A stretch of 64,000 nt of DNA, taken from Actinostola sp. cb2023. Lineage: Eukaryota > Cnidaria > Anthozoa > Actiniaria > Actinostolidae. Position numbers and translations under genes: made by a program. Under the pieces are notes generated by a model. It made no database searches and was not told where the DNA came from. It saw only the letters and a program-made list of their open reading frames with translations. Positions 35,175 to 46,177 of the stretch are shown in pieces; the stretch's first letter is position 1, and the number at the start of each line of letters is the position of its first letter. The stretch lies in NCBI GenBank assembly GCA_033675265.1, contig JAUJYZ010000380.1, forward strand, positions 124,001 to 188,000, in the 5' to 3' direction.

Positions 35175-37803
35175 TGGCGGATTTTTCTGAAATATCGGGT
35201 GATGTTTTAGACGAATGGTTTTTGGAAAGTCTGCCAAATTTTGATATTGATTTTAACATTGGCGAAGAAATGCTTCTCCAGGCTGATAATTCCAAAAATG
35301 AAGGAAATTCTGACAAACTACAAGGTCAGAAACTAGACCAGAAACAAGTTGAAGCGTTTATCAACGAAAACAAAAACAGCAATACAGTTAGAAAAACAAA
35401 GACCGACCTTAATGTCTGGAAATGCTGGTGTAACTCCATCGAAGAACAAAGAACCATGGAAGATATTCCTCCTGAAGAATTGAATCATCTGCTGTCACAT
35501 TTCTTCATGAAAATAAGGAAGCTCGACAACACAGAATTTGAGCCTTCTACTTTAACTTCTTTTCAAAGAAGTTTTGACCGCCGCTACCTTCGTGATCTGG
35601 TCTCGCTGGTAACGGCGTCCAAACAAATCCCTTGGTTTGAGTAAAGATGAGATTGTAAAGCTGTGGAGTGAAAGACAACTTGGAGATCACTCACCAGAGG
35701 CTCTCGTCCGCACAGTATGGTTAAATAATACGATGCACTTTGGTTGGCGTGCAAGGGACGAGCACCGTAAAGTTCTCCTTGGAGATTTGGAAGTTCGTGT
35801 TGAAGAGGGAGAGAAACTTGAATATGTCATCTGGCAGACAGAACGTGGGTCCAAAACCAGAGATGGTGGAAAAGAGTCGTTGTCTAAGCGATATTTTAAC
35901 CACAGGCAGCCCAACCATTCCTTTTGAGGCTACTAAATAATACAATAATATGATATTTGCATCTTTTTTTGATGGGTTTCCTGTGGTAGAGAGCGCGCGC
36001 GCGCAAATACGTATTATGGGTTCCCTGTGTTAAGTAACATTTAATGTTGGGCTTCCTGTTTCCGTCCCACGCGTCCCGCAGTACATGTGTATATTAAAAC
36101 AAGGTATGAAACTCCAGTCACGTGATGGCCTGATGTGCGCCGCATGTATGTGGTGCAAAAATATAGACAAACTCAAATTCACTGACATCGAAGGAGACAT
36201 GAATGGCGATGGACTCGTGAAGCTGCCGTGAACTAAAATATAATTAACAGTTGTTCGTTATTGTCATTGAAATGGCACAACACATTTAGCAAATACTATC
36301 ATCTGAGAGAAACACAGAATAATTTTCACCGTATTTTTCGTAAGAACGTAAGTAAGCTTATCGCTTCCAACTGTGATGTTTCTTATTCATTCACAACTTG
36401 TCGATTGTGTATAATATTTATTTCATTGTTATTATTTATCCATACTATTACTGATCAATATAGTGAATAAATTGCACAGAAAGAACGGCAAAACAGTGTG
36501 TAAAAAGCTAGTAAACTTATTGTTGAAATAAATACGTTTGTTTGTCATTTTGTGTACAAACACTGATAGCCAAAATGTCTTGTGTAGTGCTAAATATTGA
36601 GACTATTCAGCATTTATAAAACACAATTCGTCAATTTTGAAGATTTTAATCGATAAAAAACAAAATACAAAATAAATACTTTACAGAAGTCAAAACAGAA
36701 AACAAATAAAGTATGTAGTAGATGTTTTGACTCATGTTTAGTGAACATATAAATAATAAAACTTGCCAAAAAGAGCACAGTTCAGATTTGCCGAGCGCTT
36801 GTCGATGTCCTCTCGAAGGTAAAATCCAACTGTTTCACGGAAAAGTGCACCACATACATATGGCATACATCGGGCCACGATGCTCAAAATTTCAAAAATT
36901 AGTTTCTCAGCGTACGTTAAAGTTAGACGACTGACACTTATAAGGTGTTTTGAGAATACGGTAAAGTTTAGTTATTCGAAGAAAAATTGAATGTTCACAT
37001 CACATTGACAAAATTAGGAGCAAAAACGTATTTGTCACGTGACTATAGTTTCATACCTTGTTTCAATATACACATGTACTGCGGCGGGACGCACACAGGA
37101 AGCCCAACATTAAATGCTACTTAACACAGGGAACCCATGTCCAACATAATACGTATTTGCGCGCGCGTGCTCTCTACCACAGGAAACCCATCAAAAAAAG
37201 ACGCAAATATCATTTTATTGAATTATTTAGTAGCCTCAAAAGGAATGGTTGGGCTGCCTGTGTTTTAACCCCAAAATGTATGCAACTGAAGGTGATAGAT
37301 GCCCAGTGAAAATGCTCAAGATGTACATATCACGGAGACCCAAAGAAATGATGAACGATGATGATCCTTTTTATTTGACGCCATTACGAAATCCATCTGG
37401 CCATCAATGGTTTAAAAGAATGCCACTTGGAGTTCATTCTCTTGGAAATTTCATGAAAAATATGGCACAAGCAGTCAAACTACCTGGTAAACATACCAAC
37501 CACTCAGCTGCCGCACGATGATTACTACTCTAAGACACGAAAATGTCAGTCCTCTCGATACCACAAAAAAAAGAAGATGTCCTTACTGATCAGTAAGCAA
37601 ACTGGTGGGAGAGAAGTCGTGAAACTGATCCTGAATTGTGTTGACACGAACTCATCGGCCGTCGGCTCTAGAATGACTGCAAGTCCTGGTAAACAAGCTT
37701 CTACATCGTTCTCTGGTGCTGTATTTAACCATTGCACGATTGTCCTTGGTCAGTCAAAGTCTCCATTGCCAAGATGTTATCGAATCAGATGACGATGAAG
37801 AAT
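35175..37803 (+). pseudogene. Crypton-like tyrosine recombinase (DUF3504 type), interrupted
   Basis: ATG near 35175 (AACATGGCGG) starts MADFSEISGDVLDEWF. QVEAFINENKN, TKTDLNVWKCWC, IPPEELNHLLSHFF and LTSFQRSFDRR are the SAM-like N-terminal domain of the Crypton/KCTD1-type recombinases. The recombinase core follows in another frame: SKDEIVKLWSERQLGD, then HFGWRARDEHRK with the first catalytic Arg. A 1362-bp element (35901-37262) splits the gene within SKRYFNPKMYAT; removing it with one 7-bp TTTTAAC rejoins the frame exactly. The 3' part has CPVKMLKMY, PFYLTP, PLGVHSLGNFMK and KHTNHS of the HxxR region, then frame changes and an acidic ESDDDEE end. A deletion and frameshift lie near 35600. Such proteins catalyse site-specific recombination in Cryptons and have been domesticated elsewhere. 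Confidence 0.8.
35901..37262. mobile_element. 1362-bp element, 215-bp inverted arms, 7-bp TSD
   Basis: Begins CACAGGCAGCCCAACCATTC and ends with the complement. Inverted similarity extends 215 bp (35901-36115 against 37048-37262). TTTTAAC flanks it at 35894-35900 and 37263-37269. The interior holds only short frames without recognisable domains. The MITE at 47558 has similar ends and also a 7-bp duplication. Confidence 0.9.
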
Positions 37804-38500
37804 AAACAGTTGTTTTGACATCTTTTGTACCTTGAACTTTGTAAATATCTAAAATTGAGAACTTTGTTGACATTAGAAAGACAGTTTTATCTTTGAGTCT
37901 TTCACAAATATTTCATTTCAATTACATGTAGACTGTCAACGATTTCTCGAATTCCAATGGCTGTGTTTGTAGATTATGAAAATTATCGGTGTTGAGAGAC
38001 ACTTGCCACTTGTATTGTTCACAGCTTGTAGATTAGACTTCCTTTCCTTAACATTGTACTTTTGATGAACTTTGAGACGAAAATATACAATATTTGAGCA
38101 AGTTTAAACCTTGTAATTCGTTGTTTTTCACAATACATTTTTACATTAAAACATGATGCTTCGCTCGAAGCCACAGAAAACCAGTTTGACTTGATTTGGC
38201 CACCAACCAATCAACAGTCGGAGAATTGACGTCACACGCCCATGTCACGACAATGGTCACGCATTCTTTTGATAATAACAGATTTTACGATACTTTTTCG
38301 GTCGTAAATGAGCCTCATTTTGCCCGTTGGATAATAAATCTCTTATTAGACAGTTTGATGTGTAGTATGGCTGGATATTTTACTCGTTCACTTGTATTTT
38401 GACTCGCCTACGCTCTGTTTTTAGAACATTCCTGCTGGATTTCAGTTTTTGGCAAGAGATATGATGTCTCATTTCAGCTGTACCTCTGTCACTCAGTACC
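37804..38500. other. Stretch without a supported gene
   Basis: AT-rich sequence between the Crypton pseudogene and the minus-strand integrase pseudogene; nothing recognised. Confidence 0.4.
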
Positions 38501-39307
38501 TCTGTACCTCTGGGACAAGTAGATTATCTACTCCACCATGGCATTCTGGAAGGAAGTATAGTTCATTAGGTCTTCCATTTATTGTATCATGCCTTGAAGC
38601 TCTAATGTAGTGAGAGTTCCAGTGTTCTTTTAGTTGATCTAAATCAGTTTGTATCAGTCCACTAAAACAGTACCAAAGGCATTCCATTTCCAATTTGTTC
38701 CCGGGATTGAAAATGTCCTGATGAATGAGATCCTTGAACAAATTTATCCACCAATTAGATCTATTTCTTCTCAAATACGACCACCAACCTTCAATTCTCT
38801 GGTTAGCTGGTAAAGTACCGTATTTGTGGCCAGCTATATCTTGCCGAAATTTACATTGCATCGCTGCCATTACTCCATTTTCCATACCACAGTCTGTTCG
38901 TAACTTGACAGGGCAACCACCTAACTCGTCAACACAGTCTAGGTAAAATGAAGCAACGACTTCGGGATCATTGTTTGTTCTGGTGACTTTCAACCACATT
39001 ATCCTACGGCTCCAGCCGTCAATGCACCCATGCCATAGGGCTTTATTTTATCTACGTGCCACACGTCGTTTGGTCCTCTGCTGAAGTATTCCCTTCTTTT
39101 CAAACGCCTTGACTGTCTTATTTTGCACCCCTCGGGATCCATTTCTCACATTAGGTTTTCAACCACACGTCTTGGAACTTACAAATGTTCTGAGCTTAAA
39201 GTGTGCCACATTGATCGGTAACCGCCCATGTAACCAGGGCCGTCTAGTTCTCTTTGAATACGCTCCCTCACCATGTCAATATCATAATCAGGCATTCTTC
39301 TCCTTAA

Positions 39308-39994
39308 GGTACCAGGGGACCTTCGTGACCACTGTTTACTGAAAGCCGCGTAGTGCACCAAATACTCCTCCAACATGTATAAAAGTATACATTTTCTTAA
39401 CGCTGAATAAATGCAGATTCTAAATATGCTGGAGATTATTTCCTATTTTGAAAATATTTTTTGTTATTGCACATTTTAGAAAATTCGACCGGGCTTGTTC
39501 AAAGTGAATTGTGCACGCGGGAATTCAATCGATTTCTAAGCGGAAAGTGCCATTGTAATGAGCAAACTTTGTTCTAAAAAACCGTGTCTCCGATTTTTGA
39601 TACGTTGCCTCGTTTAAAAGTTATTTGATGATTTATGTGTAAATCGCTTAAAAACACAGTAATGAACTTTGACAGCAAATATCTCCTCAACAAAAGCGTT
39701 TATCGAAAATCGGAGACACGGTTTTTTAAAACAACGTGTGCTCATTACAATGGCAATTTCCGTTTATAAATCAATTGAATTCCCGCGTGCAAAATTCTCT
39801 TTGAACAAGGCCGGTCGAATTTTCTAAAATGTGCAATAACAAAAAATATTTACAAAATAGGAAATAATCTCCAGCATATTTAGAATCTGCATTTATTCAG
39901 CTTTAAGAAAATGTATACTTTTATACATGTTGGACGACTGGTTAGCGCGCTACGCGGCTTTCAGTGAACAGTGTCACGAAGGTCCCCTGGTACC
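39308..39994. mobile_element. 687-bp foldback flanked by TTAA
   Basis: Ends GGTACCAGGGGACCTTC and complement; arms of about 300 bp meet near 39652. TTAA at 39304-39307 and 39995-39998. It sits inside the integrase-like gene, directly against the 2027-bp TTAA element, sharing one TTAA with it. Confidence 0.9.
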
Positions 39995-40276
39995 TTAAAG
40001 TGTATATCACCTGAAATTTTTTGTTATTTCTATGAAAAGTCTTAGATAAGTAGAAAATAATTTTAAAAGTTTGGAACGAAAATCACAACATTATCATCGT
40101 ATTTTTGGCTCGCAAAGTTCGTAAAAGAGCCAAATTTCCGAGCTTACAAAGAGGACTGGTACGAGTGGCTCGTGACGTCATCGCAGGGATCACTTCTCTT
40201 GGTCAACAAAGAAACACACAAGAGTTCACGAGAGTCTACTTGTAGTTGGTTTCAGTTGGTTTAGTTTTCCCTGAAT

Positions 40277-41041
40277 ATGTCGAGCGATAGCGATATTTCT
40301 CTCTCAGAACAAAGCGAAGTTGACTCTGAAGTCAATTTCCAACAAAATTACGTACTGGAGAGCGAGGATATAAATTCTCTTGTGGCTGAAGATCTCGAAC
40401 ACCTACATGGTAGGTGCCTATCATTCATACCATCCATATTCAGATGAACCTCTCGCTGACGAAGACTGGCTTTCCGAATTTTATGACGAAAAAGAACAGG
40501 AAGAAGAACGAGTTACATACATAAAGTTCATGAACTTCAAAGACGTCTCGATGGAGATGAAGCTGTTAGTTCGTGGTAAGGAGCCTATTAACTGTTGAAT
40601 CGTTTTACATTCGATGTATAAAGAAGTCACGGCACGGACGTGCCATGCCGTGACTTTTTACTTCAGTGATACACAGGCCTACATTTGTAGTCACGAAAGT
40701 ACCACAAGCATATGAAATCTGCTCAACAAGTACGTGTGCTAACCTCTATGTAGTCCTTTATATCTCCTCTATTTTATTTCAGGTGCCAATGTGGAAAGTG
40801 CGAGATCACATATCTTCAGAGCGCCAAAGAGTGTTGTTGTTGTCAAGAAATCGAGCAGTGTGTCGAGGCTCTTAACAACCAACGTGTCCACAAGATGGTC
40901 GAGACTATACCGCCATGCATTACACAACACCCAGGTTTCGATGCTGTATGTCTCAATGAATGGACTTTGAGGCTTGCAGCTGATAAATTTAGACGATTGG
41001 ACGGAAAGAAGTACAGTCAAAGTGGATCTGAAGACGTGTAT
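40277..41041 (+). pseudogene. P2X7 C-terminal-domain-like protein
   Basis: ATG 40277 (AATATGTCG) opens an acidic SDSDISLSEQSE stretch. A YHPYSDEPLADEDW block follows in another frame (about 40400-40500). HELQRRLDGDEAVSS is back in the first frame and splices from TCGTG|GTAAGG to the exon at 40783. The join reads WCQCGKCEI then ECCCCQEIEQCVEAL, CITQHPGFDAVCLNEWTL and a basic end before TAA. The Cys pattern and the CITxHPGFxAVCLN block are those of the zinc-binding cytoplasmic domain of P2X7 receptors, which occurs alone in many invertebrate repeat-linked proteins. Two compensating frame changes near 40405 and 40500 may be indels or a misread tiny intron. Confidence 0.7.
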
Positions 41042-41112
41042 TAAGTCTAACCATATAATTATTTAAAAATTGTCATTTTATTTTCTTGTTTTGCCACATT
41101 GAATTGTAAAAT

Positions 41113-41713
41113 TTATATTTCAAAAATAAAATATATATAAATATATATTTCAAAACTCCTAAGACTTCGATCCCCCACATCAATCTCGATGGTTTGATCA
41201 TCACTCGGCCCAACAGCTTGATCTCCCGCTTTAGAATTACTCAGGCCAAGTTCGTCAGTTTTTATGGCAGAAATGGTCTCTTTCAGCACCTAGGGGTAAA
41301 AAAGAGCAATAACTATCCATGATGAAACTACAGATTAACTCGATCACAACTTTGCTTACCATACGACGTGATCGTGCAGACATTGTCGTGACCTCTTTTG
41401 GCTTGTGGATTGATGGTACTACACAAATACCCACGCTATCACGCTTGAGCCGAGGACGAATAGCTGCTGTTTACCCTTCCAATTTAGAAAACATATTGCA
41501 GTAATCTTCAGGCCGAAAGTGCTCGGAGCAGATCACCGAGTTTTTTGTGACTTTCCATTTATCGCGATACCGCAGAACAAAATCAACCCATGTCTTTCTC
41601 CTCGCTTTAGCTTCGGGCCGCTGATCTTCGAAATACGGAATTCTGTGTAATGAGATGTTCTTCTGTAGACTGGCTTCATTGTCGCAGTTATAAACTACAC
41701 AACGATCAGGCAT
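41113..41713 (-). pseudogene. THAP-domain protein, one in-frame stop
   Basis: Met 41713 begins MPDRCVVYNCDNEASLQ. The C2CH THAP signature is complete: CVVYNC, KTWVDFVLRYRDKW, VICSEHF and the DYC helix. TAA at 41471-41473 interrupts at SKLEG, but the same frame continues with IRPRLKRDSVGICVVPSIHK to a donor at 41360. A second exon begins at 41289 (VLKETISAIKTDELG) and ends at 41113. THAP domains bind DNA and serve as the DNA-binding part of P and related transposases. Here no catalytic domain follows, so it could only have been a DNA-binding protein, possibly for the element ends. Confidence 0.8.
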
Positions 41714-42297
41714 TTTCGTAAAACAAGAACAAGACTACTAGTTTTAAAATTTACTCGACCAGAAACTTTTCACACTGAAAGAAACCAAAACAATCACTGC
41801 TTGAATCAGCTCATCCCTGAGATGACGTCACAGAATGCTCGACCCATTCTTACTTCCTTTCTCGAAATTATTTGCACAGGAAGCCCAAATCTAGCTCTTT
41901 TACGGACTTTGCGAGCCAAAAATACGATGATAATGTTGTGATTTTCGTTCCAAACTTTTAAAATTATTTTCTACTTATCTAAGACTTTTCATAGAAATAA
42001 CAAAAAATTTCAGGTGATATACACTTTAAGCCATACTGTGCTAGCCGATCTTTTAGAGTTCTTATACACATTTGAATTCCATGATATTTTGAAAGGAAAT
42101 TAACGATTATATCATACTCGTATCCTTTGAAAAAGTAATACTGAATGAGTTCTTTTTAACATTCGGAACTTGTCTGACAACCACTACTACAACCACTGCC
42201 TGACGCCATTTTGACTTGGAAGGTCGTTACCTCATTCTGTTTCAGTCCACATGCGGTCAAGTCGTCCACGTTAGTGACCGGTCCACCGAAATTGTGT

Positions 42298-42462
42298 TTT
42301 GTGATTCGGTTTTGGTTTTTGTGATTCGGTTTTGGTTTTGGTGATTCAATTGTGGTTTTCGTGATTCAGTTTTGGTTTTGGTGATTGGGTTTTGGTTTTT
42401 GTGATTGGGTTTTGGTTTTCGTGATTCAGTTTTGGTTTTTGTGATTCTGGTTTTTGTGATTT
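42298..42462 (+). repeat. About 20-bp minisatellite
   Basis: Roughly eight units of GTGATTCGGTTTTGGTTTTT with point variants. The surrounding 42170-42677 holds no gene I can support. Confidence 0.9.
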
Positions 42463-42785
42463 GCCCTTGTGGGCCACCATCTTCATGAACCAGGCCTTAA
42501 CATACTTGAGCAATGCAAGAAAGACATATAGAAAACTACAAGCGAAGGAAACTGTCTATGACTGTGTTCAGTGCAATGTTGCTTTGTGCAAGGAGCAATG
42601 CTTCCTTCAGTGCCATACTTAGAAGAACAATTAAATCAAGTATCTGCTATGATTGAGGTTGTAAATATTGTAGCTATACACCCTTTTAATAATTCGCGGC
42701 ACCATCTTGAATAATTTATCGATGACGTCAATCGTGGAAAGATCAGTTTCAAATTGAGTAAACAAAGGAAGCCATCTTGAAATCA

Positions 42786-44164
42786 ATGGCAGACGGCAGT
42801 CAAAATAAAGGTAAGTTGAAGAAGTATTTACGCTGAAAAGAATCATAAGCTGTTATTTTAATAACAAACATTATTATTATTTCATTTCATTTCATTATTT
42901 CATTTCGATGTTTTCTTAGGGTCAAATCATTGTAACTGCACCGTGCCTTGGTGCACCTCTTATGGCGACGTGTTCAATACGATTCGCCATAGAAATGTCA
43001 CGTATCATAAAATACCAAACTCAGAGGTTAAACAAGCATGGCTTCACGAAATTAAACGCGATGAGAGTTCGGATTTCCAGGTGCAGAGTATTTGAGGACA
43101 TGGAAAAGTCAGGATATTCTGGTCGCTGGCATATTATTCCCAGTCGTCTTCCCTCTGTCTTCGAATGTTGGGAGCATAGGCCCTCTCTTATTACCAGCAA
43201 CGTGAAACTACATGTACTTCTAATGCCATTGAAGGTAAAGACATACAGGTAGAAGATGTGAATCAAATCGAAATTGAGCCTTGTCCACAATCTGAGTCAA
43301 ATGATGAAGCAAACAATGTGATGACTTTAGGGTATCATTTCTCAACTACAGACTGAAGTTATTGCTCTAACAGAACAACTGAGGTCAGCAGAATTGAAAA
43401 TTGAACGATTAGAAAAGGCTGCAAGTGAAATGGAATTCTCAATTCAAAATATTGCAGACCAAGATGTTTGCTTTTTTACAGGATTCCCAAATCGTCAAGT
43501 TTTTGATGAAATGCTGACTTACCTGAATCCAGGCTCCAAAGGTGAGAATCTTGTGTATATCAAAAATGAAGCAAAGGATGATTTAATTGCTAACCTAGGG
43601 CAAAAAAGAGGAAGGCGAAGAAAACTCAGTCCATCAAATCAATTTTTTCTCTTTCTTTGTAGGGTTAGGCTGGGACTTTTCGAGCTTGATCTTGCTTATA
43701 GACTTAACATTTCAATTAGCACTGTTAGTAATATTATAATTTCTTGGTCAAATTTTCTGTATTTAAGACTGGGTTCCTTATGTATATGGCCCAGCAAAGA
43801 ACAAGTCATTGAGAACATGCCTGAGTCATTCAAACCCAAATATCCCCATACAAGAGTCATCATAGATGCCACAGAAATTAAGGTTGAAATGCCTTCCTAG
43901 TTGGTCTTCAAATCTCAAACCTATTCTAACTATAAGAGTGCCAACACACTTAAGGGGCTCATAGGTATTTCTCCTAGTGGCAGTATTACTTTCATCTCAC
44001 AATTATATACAGGGTCTGTCTCCGACAGGGATATAACTGAACGTGGTGGTTTGCTGAAACTGCCCTTGCAAATTGCATCAGAGAGAATACATGTTGAGAG
44101 AGCTATTAACAAAGTCAAGAATTTCATATTTTGGACCAGATATGGACGGTATGTGGACTTTTGA
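42786..44164 (+). pseudogene. THAP plus DDE transposase of the ISL2EU-like element
   Basis: Exon 1 (42786-42810) gives MADGSQNK and splices to 42920. That exon gives the THAP start NCTVPWCTSYG, RNVTYHKIPNSEVKQAWLHE, then after frame changes VFEDMEKSGYSGRW and LPSVFECWEH. A coiled coil follows at 43350-43440 (ALTEQLRSAELKIERLEKAA). The helix-turn-helix and DDE region is open from 43394: CFFTGFPNRQVFDEML, LSPSNQFFLFLCRVRLGLFE, ISISTVSNIIISW, VIIDATEIK (first Asp). TAG at 43898-43900 interrupts. Then QTYSNYKSANTLKGLIGISP, and SDRDITERGGLL jumps to IHVERAINKVKNF (Glu), with the region of the second Asp deleted. Clearly inactive. Confidence 0.8.
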
Positions 44165-44657
44165 CTTTATTTCAAAAACCAATAATTTCTTAGGATGCAA
44201 ATTAATACTGTTTTCAATTACATAATGTAATTAATGATACTGGTCGAATTACATGTACCTGTTAGTAGCTACATTTCTGTTGTTTAGAGCTCATGAATTA
44301 CAGTGTTCAAAATAGATAACTGAATTCCATATCTATTTTGTATGCCTGCTCTAATGATAGAAATGTTGATTTAAAATTTGTTTACAGGATGCCTAGATAA
44401 TATGCCTATAATAATACAAGTTAATAATACAAGTTCAATTACTTACTAAACTTCCACCATATATAAGTATAAAATATAGATATAAGGCTAAGAAAAAATT
44501 ATAACAGTCTCACTAGCTGAATGTTGAAGAGAATTCTTCAACATTTTTCATTGGAAATGTTAAAGCTTCATGGCCTCTGGCATTATATGTTCCTGATAAT
44601 ATGTTGTTAGTTTCGTAATCATTGTTTTCCAGAAATATTCATCAAACTGTATTCGTT
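44165..44657. other. Spacer between convergent genes
   Basis: AT-rich, no ORF or structured repeat supported. Confidence 0.4.
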
Positions 44658-46177
44658 CTATAATAAGACCTTTCTGAAAGAAACATACAAGTCACACCAT
44701 TTCAATCCACAGATTCCCAGTTGACCTTGTATTTGGTAGTAGTAAGAGTGATTATGTTGAAGTTTTGGCTTTCCATTTAACAAATCACAATAAAAAGTGG
44801 GTTCTTTGCATGCCTCCTCTGGAGTAAGATTTCTTAATGCATAAGGGCATTTAATTTCCACTAAACCATAATCTTTATCAATAACTTTCCTGTCTGGTGA
44901 TGCAGCCAGCCATGGCATCTGTTTAGAGACAATGACACCACTTTCTGAAATTATAACTGAATTCCCTGAAGCTTTCATATAGTCAACATATTTGTCTGCA
45001 GCTTTAGCTTCATTAGTCTTACCATACCTGATGGAAGGTACATTGGATAGATCTTTATTAGTTAAGAGAGTATTGACAAATTTCTTTTGACTAATACCAG
45101 TTTTTCTTTTGCATACTTGTCCAAAGTTACTGCTGGTTAATCTGTGTTTTCTGATATTAAACCACAATGAATTATCACTTTGTCCTCTAGCGTTTATTTC
45201 AATCTCAGAAGGGTTGTCGACTTGTAGTTTATCAAGAAAATGGCTCTCCTCAAAAGTAAGGGGCATTTGTAATCCCACAACTGACACTCCCTGGTCATAT
45301 GGGAGACTTGGAAAGGAATCCCCTATAGCTATGTCTGATGATCTAATTAGGGGAGGGAAATTGGTAAGTACATTGAAATTTCCTTCAGTTAGAGAAAGCT
45401 GATAACTCAAAACACTACCAACTGGAACCCTTGTGTTCTTTAATTTTGTTGGCTCTGTAGATGGCTTGTCAGAAACAATAGTGCAGAATCCTAAAGCAGG
45501 TTTTATTTCTGCAAGATATATCTGTAGTTCAAGTGCCCCATCATTGTTTTGTACAACAGGCTGTCTTGCTTCATAAAGGGTACATTTTAACCCCCCTGAC
45601 CTTGTTGCACCATACTTTGGGCTGCTTACTGTGTATCCCATGATGGGGTCTGCATGAATTCCTTGAGTTCTGGGTTTATGCCATTTTTGTGGATTGTCTG
45701 TACATGTCCCAACTTTAGGAAAACTTTGAGCCTTTATTTTTATTACATGATCAATAAGATACAGTAATACCATGGTACGATTGCAGTATCCATTTGCCCC
45801 AGCAGGGCAAGAACCTTATTTCCTGAAGTTAAGGTTGACACATGCAGGTAATTCTCGTAGAAAAATTTATAACCTTTCTCAAGGGTTTTTTCCACATAAC
45901 TACCAGAATTCCTTCCACTTTTGTTTGCATGATTCACAATGCTAATATAGGAAAATTGTTTTGGTAGACAAGATGTATCTGTGTTCCAGTTTCCTTGAAT
46001 GGGTCTTGTTTCTAATTGGGGAGCTTGATAGACTGCTGTGCTCGACTCTTTCTCATTTTTAGAACAATTATCACATTTCATTCTCTTGGTCCTGTAACAT
46101 TTCCCAGGATCAGGGTCAACAATTGAGAGAGCTTTATCAAAGTTCTGCCTTTCCCTAATAGAACAAGTTAAAATCAA
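44658..46177 (-). pseudogene. SWIM plus YqaJ-type PD-(D/E)XK nuclease
   Basis: The first part (46177-45780) has SIVDPDPGKCYRTKRMKCDN and SGRNSGSYVEKTLEKGYKFF. A deletion and frame change leave a SWIM zinc finger remnant, CPAGANGYCNR, at the start of the second frame (45773-44658, 371 codons). That frame holds the nuclease: SLWFNIRKHRLTSSNFG (203-217), RYGKTNE (E255), WLAASPDRK (D294), VEIKCP (E306, K308) and YYYQIQGQLGI (345-354), the order expected for YqaJ/lambda-exonuclease-like folds. The catalytic residues are kept. Likely role: processing of DNA ends during transposition. A further upstream coding piece may lie at about 46680-46560 (CSRFECPHCKWSC). Its partner transposase is on the opposite strand. 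Confidence 0.8.

Larger units (their letters stand above)
39999..42025. mobile_element. 2027-bp TTAA element with two convergent gene remnants
   Basis: Starts AGTGTATATCACCTGAAATT and ends with the complement. Inverted similarity runs about 140 bp into TTTTGGCTCGCAAAGT. TTAA flanks it (39995-39998, 42026-42029). Inside are a plus-strand P2X7-C-like gene and a minus-strand THAP gene, tail to tail. No DDE catalytic domain is visible, so it is non-autonomous or its transposase is of a kind I do not recognise. Confidence 0.85.
38493..42165 (-). pseudogene. Integrase-like D-D-E protein split by two TTAA elements
   Basis: Reading on the minus strand, 42165-42030 gives ELIQYYFFKGYEYDIIV and YHGIQMCIRTLKDRLAQYGL. 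Then, after removing 39308-42029, RRRMPDYDIDMVRERIQREL and GPGYMGGYRSMWH follow in the same frame. Further on come DVWHVDKIKPYG, GCIDGWSRRIMW and the long open part 38999-38493 with LGGCPVKLRTDCGMENG, YGTLPANQRIEGWWSYLRR and ECLWYCFSGLIQTDL. The Asp in WHVD, Asp in RTDCG and Glu in RIEGWW would be the catalytic triad of a retroviral-type integrase fold. Frameshifts and deletions between 39200 and 39000 break it. Such integrase-core proteins are common in invertebrate genomes. Confidence 0.75.
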
